Positions 12,288 to 20,532 of a stretch of DNA of 64,000 nucleotides are shown in pieces. This DNA comes from Cyanidiococcus yangmingshanensis (lineage: Eukaryota; Rhodophyta; Bangiophyceae; Cyanidiales; Cyanidiaceae), in the NCBI GenBank assembly GCA_013995675.1, contig VWRR01000010.1:124001-188000 (forward strand), given 5' to 3'. The notes beneath the pieces are model-generated. The model saw only the letters and a list, made by a program, of their open reading frames with translations, did no database searches and was not told the origin of the DNA. A program made the position numbers and the translations under genes. The first letter of the stretch is position 1, and each line of letters begins with the position of its first letter.

Positions 12288-13124
12288 ATGAGTAAGTTCG
12301 TCTTTGTGCTGCTGAGCCTCTGGTTGCTTGTGTCGTTGTCGTCCAGCCTGAGCGTAGCGGCGATGCAGGCCGAGGATCGTTGGTACCAAGTGCAGCAGAC
12401 TGTAGTGCCAACGCCCCAGGTGCAGTGCACGTCAGTTGTCTACACCGCGACCTGCAAGGTTCAGAAGAAGTGCGTTCAGTATGAGACGCAGCAGGTTTGC
12501 GAGAAGAAGCAAACCGTGTGCCAGCAGGTTCAGCAGGTGCAGCAGGTACAGCAGGTACAGCAGGTAACGAAGAAGCCGTTGCCGATAACGAAGAAGCCTT
12601 TACCAATGAAGAAGACGCCTATGCCGATGAAGAAGCAACCGATGTACCGCTGGTATCAGGAAGTGCAGGCAACAGCTACGGCTACACCAGTCTGCACACA
12701 GCAGTGCCAGTACGTGAACGTCCAGGTCTGTGCAGCCTATGAGCAGTATGAGGTATGCAAGGTATGTACCCAGCAGTACGAGGCCGTGCAGAAGTGCCAG
12801 CAGCAGCAGCAGCAGCAGCAGCAATACTGGCAGTATCGTTGGTACAACCAGATACAGGCAACTCAGTGCCCGGTACAGTGCCAGGCTGGTCAGGTGCAAT
12901 GCCAGTACGTGAAACAGGTCATTTCGACACCGTCTGTGATACCTACTAAGCTGCCGCCACCGACCCCAACTGTGATACCTACGGTTGTGCCGACGACGAT
13001 CATTCCGACGGTGATCCCAACGACTGTTGTGCCGACGGTGATCCCAACGACGGTTGTGCCGACGGTTGTGCCCACGACTTCAGTTGTACCGTCTGTGGAG
13101 CCAACACTCACGACGACGTACTAA
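12288..13124 (+). CDS. Secreted 14-cysteine protein A with Gln-rich linkers and Pro/Thr/Val tail
   Basis: 278 residues. The start at 12288 (MSKFVFVLLSLWLLVSL) gives a clean signal peptide ending near SLSVAA; the frame is open far upstream but lacks this feature. The mature part has three modules, each opened by RWY. Module 1 (residues 47-78) is C-x8-C-x5-C-x8-C-x6-C. Module 2 (136-170) is C-x3-C-x7-C-x8-C-x2-C-x9-C. Module 3 (194-205) is C-x3-C-x6-C. The linkers hold VQQ repeats, a KKPLPM-type basic repeat and nine consecutive Gln. The tail from about residue 210 is built on TVIPTTVVP-like units. Two other proteins in this window (46,217-50,380 and 52,402-53,481) have exactly the same cysteine spacing. 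No membrane anchor or GPI signal is seen. Probable extracellular or wall protein; function unknown. Confidence 0.9.
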   Translation: MSKFVFVLLSLWLLVSLSSSLSVAAMQAEDRWYQVQQTVVPTPQVQCTSVVYTATCKVQKKCVQYETQQVCEKKQTVCQQVQQVQQVQQVQQVTKKPLPITKKPLPMKKTPMPMKKQPMYRWYQEVQATATATPVCTQQCQYVNVQVCAAYEQYEVCKVCTQQYEAVQKCQQQQQQQQQYWQYRWYNQIQATQCPVQCQAGQVQCQYVKQVISTPSVIPTKLPPPTPTVIPTVVPTTIIPTVIPTTVVPTVIPTTVVPTVVPTTSVVPSVEPTLTTTY

Positions 13125-14355
13125 GTATATGGGTTGGAAGTAGGGAAATCTTCGAATGAAGTGACAGCGGTCTAGTAGTATTGGTTTCCACAAGACGTTG
13201 TCTGGATGACTTTTACTCGAATGCGTCCGGGGGATTGTCAGTCCCCGTGGGAGCCCTCTGGGGCTTGCGAGGAAAGAAATCCGGCCGCTACGCCGAGGCC
13301 CAGAACATGATCTATGAGCTGTGTGAGAAACAGTTACGGATCCGTGTTCAGGATGCTCCTTGGGTTGTTGCTTTCACGCGAGCATTGATATTTCATTTTT
13401 AGAGTCCTCGTAATTAGGCCGACGTGGCAGAGCGGTCGGTGGAAATGTAATGGTATGAGATATGGTTGGAGGCGGATGATGGGGTAAGCGAAGGTGGTTC
13501 TCGATGGAACGGCTCGGATCGTAAAGATATATTTCTAAATTGGTACGTTTGAGCAAGGTCCGATTGTTGTTCTCACACCATACGAGCACAACATGCGGCA
13601 AAGTGTGTAATGCAAAGTCAATGCCAATCATACCGCCATGTTTTCTGAACAAAAATGCCGCAACAGAAAGTCCCTTACTCCTCCGAAACAACATCAGCGA
13701 CAGGCAAGAAGCATCGAGTTCTATGTCGTGTTCCTCGGCTTGCACAGGGTACGTTCATATGCCAGAGCATTATCGAGCGCACGAGAAGAATCCAAATCTA
13801 GCGCCTCCTTCGCAAAACCAGCAGTCGTGCAAGGGTGCACCACGATCTCATACTGCTACACAAATACGCGGAACGCTAACCACGAATAACATCAGCATGC
13901 TCGTTACACGGCCCAGACGCATTGTTCATGGAGAGGGACCCCGGGAACCTCCCTCCACACAAGGTGTTCTTCCCCTCTCACCGGAGTCAGAGGTGGCTTT
14001 TTCAAATCAGCAAGAAGCAAGCGTCGAGTACTTTGGGTTTTATCAACATCTCTCATTCCAATCACTCGCAGATGGCCTCATGCGCTCGCTCTTTTTCACA
14101 ACACGTCTATTTCGATGGATGAATGGCCACATGCACGCGTGCTGGAAATGAACACCGAGTGCACGCATGCGAACGGCAATCATGGCGGCATGCCTTCCGA
14201 TGGCGATCAGGGATGCAGCCGTGACGCGCGACAGGCGTCGTAGGTCGCACGCATGCGCGCGTTCCTCGACTGCGTGCGCAGTGTGTGCGTGCACGCGCGC
14301 GCTCAAGCACGACCGACACGGAAGACGCTTAGGGGTTGTTTCGTTCAAACACCTC
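13125..14355. other. Intergenic, no supported gene
   Basis: Open frames of up to 203 codons (plus, 13,540-14,151) and 123 codons (minus, 13,374-13,745) overlap each other and carry no recognisable domain. The last 200 bp are rich in GTGCGTGCACGC-like alternating sequence. The OST1 frame is open through that part, but it encodes an Arg/Cys/Ala-rich stretch unlike a protein N-terminus. Confidence 0.5.
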
Positions 14356-16167
14356 ATGTTGACGTGGGATCGAGTGGTGCTTTTTTGGTTTCTGGTGCTT
14401 GGGCTTGTTTGTTTGCCGTGGAATGCAGTCGCTGGGCAGCAGCAGAAGGATCTTTGTTACGAGGAACTGTTCAGCGTTCGGCGATCGCACAAGACTTTCT
14501 CCCTGCGGGCAGACAGCCTCGTTGAGGTGCACTGGACACAGACGGTGCGTGCGCGGCGGGAGTCGTGGCCAGATGAAAAGTTCGCTTCTGTTCGCGGTCT
14601 GTGCGTAACGCTATCTGAGTACGAGGCGGATCGTCTGGTTGCGTTTACTGGCGTGAAAGCGAGGCTAGTCGCTGCAAAAGGCAGCGTAAAGAAAGACTTG
14701 TTTACGGGAAGCAAACTGGTTATCCGTCCGCGAAACGAGAGCATTCGGTTATCACGAGCGTTTATAGTGGAACGTTACCCTATTGACGAGCAGCCTGAAG
14801 CAGCGCAGTCATTGGCGCTATTGCAGACGGCGGATGACATCGGCGATGAGATCGAGATCGAGCTATCTTACCTGCTCGTTCGGAGTGTGTGCCCGCTGCC
14901 GTTTGTCAAGTCGGCGAAAGACGTTCTGGGTCAAGCCAACTCGCTCTCAAAGGATGTTTTGTTGCAGCGGTACCGATTCTACATGGACATGATCGGTGTC
15001 AAGTCCGTCTATCCAGTAGAGAAGCAACAGTTTCGAGTTCTTCGACAAAGCCTCGTGAATGAGTTTCGCTCGAGACTTGTCGGCGTTCCCGAGGGTCTCG
15101 TGCCCGCAGAAATACGAGCTCCGAGTAGTGCCGCCGATGAGCGTGTTCACTCGAATACAGAGCCGGATTTCGCGGTGGAATACGGCCCCTATTTTGAGGC
15201 AGATCGTGTTCGCCTGACCGGCGCATGCATCGATTTGTCTTTTGATACCATTTCGGGAGTCGGCCCCGGGGATATCGCGCTTTCGGCCATGACGCTCGCG
15301 GGGACGTTTCGGGCGCTCACAGCGAGACGCGAGTTGGCTGTCTCCCATCGAGGTCGTCTGCAGGTCAAGGAGACGCTGACGCTGCTAAACGATTACCCTG
15401 AAGCGCGGGAGGGCGCGTGGTCTCGCCTCGACTATTTGATCATACTGCAAAAGGACTCATTCGCGACGCGAACGATCCAGGAATTTCTGGCAGTGATTCC
15501 ACTCGCCGCCCGCCAGATCTTTTATCGCGACATCACAGGTAACATCTCAACATCGGCGTTTCGGCCACTAGCACATCTACTTGCACCTCTAGAACAGTTT
15601 CGCAAGGGGCAGACACCTGACGGGAAAAGAATGATGCAAGCACTCTCTGCAAAGCGTAACACCCATCAGGTACTCGTGCTACGTCCGCGATTTCCGCTCG
15701 CGCCATCGTGGCGAACCAACATCGAGTTTGGTTACGAGATGCCACTTCGTGGCCAGAGCCACTGGGAACATCTCGACGGTGACGTATTCGTCTTTCGCCA
15801 TGCGCTGACGCCGCCATTCCACGGCCTCATCGTCGATGACCTGGATTTGCAAGTTGTTCTACCGAATGCTGCCAAAGTGCTTCACGTTGAGACCCCGGAC
15901 GATCGACACTGGTATCACGTCTCGATCGAGCACCAAAGCGGTTATGGTCACCTGGATTTTGTGCCGCGTACGATTGTGCGTATCCGAAGAAACAACGTGG
16001 TGACAGACCTTAGCCCGCCTACAAATGGCCAGTTTGAGATCAGGTACACGGTCGGAAAGTTTCAAGCGCTTTGGTTGAAACCGCTGATCATACTCGGTTA
16101 TGTCTTGATAGCGCTCGTTTCAATCGTGCTCGTGCCTCGTATGAAACTGCGAATCCAGGAAAAGTAG
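14356..16167 (+). CDS. OST1: Ribophorin I, oligosaccharyltransferase subunit OST1
   Basis: OST1/ribophorin I is a subunit of the ER oligosaccharyltransferase complex that transfers the lipid-linked glycan to Asn of nascent proteins. The start at 14356 gives MLTWDRVVLFWFLVLGL, a signal peptide. The luminal domain follows, with family motifs (ELAVSHRGRLQVKE; IFYRDITGNISTS; VLRPRFPLAPSWRTNIEFGY), and one C-terminal membrane helix (PLIILGYVLIALVSIVLV) with a short basic tail KLRIQEK. It is 603 residues, matching the usual 580-610. The frame stays open for 63 more codons upstream, but those are compositionally odd and would displace the signal peptide. No frame breaks. Confidence 0.95.
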   Translation: MLTWDRVVLFWFLVLGLVCLPWNAVAGQQQKDLCYEELFSVRRSHKTFSLRADSLVEVHWTQTVRARRESWPDEKFASVRGLCVTLSEYEADRLVAFTGVKARLVAAKGSVKKDLFTGSKLVIRPRNESIRLSRAFIVERYPIDEQPEAAQSLALLQTADDIGDEIEIELSYLLVRSVCPLPFVKSAKDVLGQANSLSKDVLLQRYRFYMDMIGVKSVYPVEKQQFRVLRQSLVNEFRSRLVGVPEGLVPAEIRAPSSAADERVHSNTEPDFAVEYGPYFEADRVRLTGACIDLSFDTISGVGPGDIALSAMTLAGTFRALTARRELAVSHRGRLQVKETLTLLNDYPEAREGAWSRLDYLIILQKDSFATRTIQEFLAVIPLAARQIFYRDITGNISTSAFRPLAHLLAPLEQFRKGQTPDGKRMMQALSAKRNTHQVLVLRPRFPLAPSWRTNIEFGYEMPLRGQSHWEHLDGDVFVFRHALTPPFHGLIVDDLDLQVVLPNAAKVLHVETPDDRHWYHVSIEHQSGYGHLDFVPRTIVRIRRNNVVTDLSPPTNGQFEIRYTVGKFQALWLKPLIILGYVLIALVSIVLVPRMKLRIQEK

Positions 16168-17446
16168 GTACCGTTGTTCACCGCCAGTCATCAAATCATT
16201 CAGAATGTATTTTTCGTCTTGATCTGGGTGTGCAAGCTGTACGGAACCCGTCGCACGGGTCGCTCAACTAGCCGATGATCCGAGCGGGTCGACAGGCGCA
16301 CCCGAGATGATGTATACATCGGAAGCGACTTGGCGAGCGTTGCACAGCTGGTGACCGCTGGGGCGAAGGGTGTAACTGTTCGCGCACCAACCGAAAGCCT
16401 CCGCTTTGAGCGGTTTATGATGGTTTGCAGTGCTCCTCGAAGAGGCGCATGTCTCCAACTACTGATATAAAAAAGTGCTGGCCTGTGCTTGCAAGGATTT
16501 GTGCGCCCAAGACGACAATGAAGGTGCCCACTGAGCGTCACCCGAACCCTGAAACGATTCTGGTGATCCAATGACGAGCTTTGGAAAATGCCACGGACGG
16601 ACGTCCACGAATTTCAAATCGAAGCTTTCGCAGTTTCATACCTCGTCTCGCAATGGAGCATATTTCTGGGTTATCAAGAAAAACACTCGCCTCGCAAAAG
16701 AGCATGATCGACGAAGATCGTCCCTAGAAGGACTTTGCGACAACGAACAATGAAATCATAGAGTCGCTCCTCCTCGAGATTGACACCAATGGTCGCGTTC
16801 TGTATGAGGCTTTCAACATAAATTACTGCTCTATCGATCGAGGGTGCAAATGGACGACAACAGTCCCGCGTTATGAACCTGGCACCGAGCATACTAGAAA
16901 CGTTGCTCAGGGGCCGTATCAAGGCACTCAAGACCATCGCGTTGGCGTTGGTCGAACACTGCCACAGTTCTCGTCTTGGACTCTACCGGCTAACCGATCG
17001 AATTCGAATATAGATAGTAAGTGTTCAGAGATCCAGCCGCTTTCACACCACATGCCGGTATTCATCTTTCAAAGTCGGTAGACGCCAAGCGGGTGTCAGG
17101 TAACATACTCGACCAAGAATAGGCGTTTGCGAAACGAGACTTTTTCTATAAAAAAGAAGCCAGGCTTTCTCAAACATCACCGACACTAGTCAGATCCACC
17201 TCAATAATCTTTCTGGAACTCTCAACGACTGAAACTTTATCCATGCACTGAAAAGAACCCGAGGTAGATACGCTGTTCAAGGTTCCCAGTGCGCCGAGCG
17301 CCATACGTAAGTGCTTTCAAGTTGCGGTCGTGGAGAGCACGTGCTGGCTCAGACTCAACGAGCATCTATCGCCTGTGCACGCAACTGGATATCAATCTTT
17401 GATGGAAAAGCGATCGCCCGCTAGGTAGAATAGAACTCTCTTTCCA
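16168..17446. other. Intergenic, no supported gene; TATA-like site
   Basis: About 1.3 kb, AT-richer than the flanking genes. Minus-strand frames of 123 and 87 codons have no recognisable motifs. TATAAAA at about 17,147 lies 300 bp before the next gene and could be its TATA box with a long leader. Confidence 0.5.
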
Positions 17447-17983
17447 ATGACGGAGACGGGCGAAAGGGCGCGTGCAGCAGTCTCGAGCCAGTCGCAAGGG
17501 GCGCAAACACTAGTGCCCCCCGGAGCAGCACTTCGTCAACGACTGACGACCCGCCTGACAGACGCCTGTAATCAGGTTGAAAGTGCATACGGAGCGCTTT
17601 TGCAATGTGCAGCGCTTCAAACTGGGACGGAAGAAACATCTACACAAGTTGATGCAAAGATCCAATCGTTCAGCGTTTCAATTGGTAACCTGCTGGATGA
17701 GGGGCAACTCTGGCTAGCGGCTATCGAGCTTGCCCGAGCAGTTCACGAACTTGCAGCACTATTGGAAGATGTCCGTTTGCTTCTTTTGATCCAGGCACAG
17801 ATCTGGCTGCCAGTTGCACAACTAGCCGAACCAAACGAGTTGCACGAGGAGGCAACTCCACCAGCGGCCTCAGTTGTGCGGCAACAGTCTGGGGCGGCTC
17901 CGTCCCAGGAGACTATGCAGCGCCTCTTGGAATACTTTCAAGCACACCACTCAAGAAGAGTCGTGGATCGAGACCAGTTCTAG
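17447..17983 (+). CDS. Mediator subunit 22-like (MED22/Surf5) protein, tentative
   Basis: 178 residues. The centre (residues about 30-120) is a long helical stretch with the pattern of the MED22/Surf5 family: LRQRLTTRLTDACNQVESAY, then ALLQCAAL, an acidic stretch, LAAIELARAVHELAALLEDV and LLLLIQAQ. MED22 lies in the head module of Mediator, which links transcription factors to RNA polymerase II. The N-terminal 25 residues and the Pro/Ala/Glu-rich part after residue 125 look disordered. Short helical Mediator subunits are poorly conserved, so MED11 or another coiled-coil protein is possible. ATG at 17447 is the first in frame. Confidence 0.5.
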   Translation: MTETGERARAAVSSQSQGAQTLVPPGAALRQRLTTRLTDACNQVESAYGALLQCAALQTGTEETSTQVDAKIQSFSVSIGNLLDEGQLWLAAIELARAVHELAALLEDVRLLLLIQAQIWLPVAQLAEPNELHEEATPPAASVVRQQSGAAPSQETMQRLLEYFQAHHSRRVVDRDQF

Positions 17984-19063
17984 ATTAGAACGGAACTTTC
18001 ATCGGTTTGCGGACGGCCGCCCTTATCCGAGAGCAGGCAGGCCGACATCCTATGCAACGTCGCTCTGGATAGCGTTTCTCCGCCCTTCTGATCTAGGTAT
18101 GTTTCGGGAATGAAGATGCCGATACAAGTCGAGAAAAATAGCCAGAGAATAGATTCCAGCGAATCCCTCTCGTGAACAAGATCGCGTGTCGTTCATCACC
18201 CGATGCAGAGGCCTCGACAGAGCTAGTTTCGAGTGCGCCCACGGGAGGTGCGTTTCGTGTCGAAGAAGGGCCCACTCATGGCCTTCGCTTTCGAAACACT
18301 GGATTTTGGAAATGTTCTTTAATAGTTCGAGGTGGCATATCGAGCTCGTCGTGTTACCTACCGCAGCGACGCCATCGATGACCAAGCAAAGCTGGCGATG
18401 CTCCGTCGCACCGACATCAGGACGTTTATCGGTATACTCGGAAGCGAATCATTCGCTAGGTTGCCTACGTATACAGATCCCAAGGAGCGTTTCATGAGCA
18501 GCGCATTGGTCATGAGGCACAACGAACCATGTTCCGCGTGCTTCGTCTAGCAGCCAGCATCCTGCGATCTTGCGGGATTCGTTCGGGACCCGGTAACGAT
18601 GGCCACCGAGCTTCCCTAGTTGGTGCGTCAAGCACTGCATTTGTGGCCAGAGAAAGAACCCTAATACGTAAAAAACCATTCGGAAGGGTGCGTAGATGCT
18701 TTGGCAGGAGGCGTCTCATCCAACGCTACCACAGCAAGCGAGCTGCGGATACAGGGATCCTCCGACAGAACTCGGAGCGATTCGACGCTCCAGACCGGGC
18801 TCGTTTTGTACGCGAGACCTTGTCGGAATCCGCCACGGTATCTGCGACGAATGCTTCATTGCGTTGATTGGGTAACGTTTGCGGCACGGTCGCTCTGCAA
18901 AGGCCGTTCGATGTGACTGTCTATCGCGATATCGCTGGCGCACACTCAACTGTGTCGCTTGCACCGGAGCGCTTGCCCTGAAGTGCACCAGAGATGCAGT
19001 TCGACACTCTACAACGCTTGAGCTCGCGGACAAAAAGAAGCGAAACCTTCTCAGTTCCACCCA
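17984..19063. other. Intergenic, no supported gene
   Basis: Between the 3' ends of two convergent genes. Overlapping frames of about 110 codons occur on both strands (minus 18,050-18,385 and 18,716-19,060; plus 18,186-18,497 and 18,529-18,867). None has motifs or a consistent partner frame. Confidence 0.5.
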
Positions 19064-20170
19064 TTAGATTTCGTCATACTCTATCCCGTTTCTCTCAAGT
19101 ACCCGACGCGTATTGCGATTCGCGCGAACAAGCCACCGAGTGTACAACTCTCGCATCTGCTCCGGCTTGAGGTCTGCTTGAATACACCCCGCCATTCGCA
19201 GATGATACAGAATGCAGCCCGCTGCTACGCTGACATTAAGCGATTGTGAAAACCCGAGCATTGGCAAATGTACCAGCAGGTCACAATGTCGCAGCATGGC
19301 CGCACTCAGGCCGCGCTCCTCATTGCCAAGCACGATGCAGATACGCGGTATGGTCCCCAAGTCCACGGCATCAATCGGCAGAGAACGTTCCGCATCAAGT
19401 GTTGTACCCACAATTTGATATCCGCCAGTTCGGAGACAGGCCATGCATTCATCCATGCGATGAAAACGGCGGATATGCAGCCACTGATCACAGGAACGGC
19501 TTACGCTCCGCGTCGACCAGCCGTCATCAGGAACTGTAGGGCTATGACAACGAAAGACCTCGATCGATTCCAGCACGTGGATGTATTGTATGCCGAAACA
19601 TTCACAAGTTCGAAGAATGGCAGCGCCATTATGCGGATGAGCCAAGTTCTCCAACAACACAGTGACCCGCTCGCATCGTTGTCGCAGTACGGTTTCCATA
19701 CGGGCAACTCGGTTGGGTCGCAGTCGTCCTCGAAGCAGGTCAAGAAAGAAAGAACGAGGAACAAGTCCCCCATCGCCGTAGAATGCCGGGTGGGTATCGG
19801 CACCATGAGCCTCAAGTTCATCGTTGGACGTGCTCGACCCGAGCTCCAACGCTTGCTCGCAGCGTCGTCCGAGGTTCTTCACCTCTGCTGAAGTGTTTTT
19901 CGAACAAAAGTTATGTTTCTGCTCTTGAATAAGCGTTTCTTGTCTCTCTCGCGCTGCGTTCAAACGAAGTTTTCGCGAGTGCGCTGGCGGCGCTCGAGCA
20001 GCATCCGAACGGAGAGGCTCCCCAAGCGCACGATCCGCTCCGATAGGTTGCGGCACACTTGTCGACGATAGCAACGCGTCCCAGCATGGATCGATGATGT
20101 CTTTCCCATCGATTTGATCATTCTTAGAGTCAGAATTTATCATAGGAGTTTCATCACTCGCGTGATTCAT
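19064..20170 (-). CDS. SpoU/TrmH-family tRNA (or rRNA) ribose 2'-O-methyltransferase
   Basis: Enzymes of the SPOUT (SpoU/TrmH) class methylate ribose 2'-OH of RNA with S-adenosylmethionine, which binds in a trefoil knot. The three family motifs are present in order: motif 1 NLAHPHNGAAILRTCECFG, motif 2 ICIVLGNEERGLS and motif 3 LPMLGFSQSLNVSVAAGCI. The organisation is closest to bacterial TrmH (Gm18 of tRNA). The first ATG in frame is at 20170, giving 368 residues; the N-terminal 140 are polar and low in order, longer than in bacteria. A clear organelle leader is not visible, so the compartment is uncertain. Divergent from the PHD-finger gene. No frame breaks. Confidence 0.88.
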   Translation of the reverse strand: MNHASDETPMINSDSKNDQIDGKDIIDPCWDALLSSTSVPQPIGADRALGEPLRSDAARAPPAHSRKLRLNAARERQETLIQEQKHNFCSKNTSAEVKNLGRRCEQALELGSSTSNDELEAHGADTHPAFYGDGGLVPRSFFLDLLRGRLRPNRVARMETVLRQRCERVTVLLENLAHPHNGAAILRTCECFGIQYIHVLESIEVFRCHSPTVPDDGWSTRSVSRSCDQWLHIRRFHRMDECMACLRTGGYQIVGTTLDAERSLPIDAVDLGTIPRICIVLGNEERGLSAAMLRHCDLLVHLPMLGFSQSLNVSVAAGCILYHLRMAGCIQADLKPEQMRELYTRWLVRANRNTRRVLERNGIEYDEI

Positions 20171-20532
20171 GCCTGCTCGGTGACGGCGCTCGTACCACAG
20201 CTTGTCGTCGCACCGTGCAGCCAGGCTCGTTACTGTCACCTGAACCCTCGAGCGTCCACAAGAAACAATCAACCTTACTATCAAGCGACCTCTGAACAGT
20301 CGCTATTCGCTATAAAAACTCAATTTATTTCGTTTCATCAACAGATACGCTTCCTTCGAGATGGTTCTCGCGAAACAAACACGCGCTTCCTATAGTCAGG
20401 TTGTAGCGGCCTGGCCGCGAGCCGAGCCATCGTACGCCCTGTACGAGTCGACCAAGTTATCGTGATTCGTCTCGACGCAGAAGCTGCAAACGCTTGACCT
20501 TCTGAAAATATTTTGTGTTCATTTTGGTCACG
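20171..20532. promoter_or_regulatory. Divergent promoter region with TATA-like site
   Basis: 362 bp between two divergent genes. CTATAAAAAC at about 20,310 is a good TATA match for the plus-strand PHD gene, with a leader of about 190 bp. Nothing else is recognised. Confidence 0.35.

Noticed and set aside
13418-13530. tRNA-like start (GTGGCAGAGCGGTC resembles a Leu/Ser tRNA A box)
   Set aside because: No matching acceptor 3' strand and no standard T-loop (the nearest candidate, GGTTCTCGATGGAAC, has a wrong loop). A permuted or intron-bearing tRNA, known in cyanidiophytes, was considered but the halves do not pair.
13540-14151. 203-codon plus-strand open frame
   Set aside because: No domain, mixed composition, overlapped by a minus-strand frame; no supporting neighbour or start context.
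14167-14355. Upstream 63-codon extension of OST1
   Set aside because: It would place Cys/Arg/Ala-rich sequence from an alternating repeat before the signal peptide; the inner ATG fits the family length.
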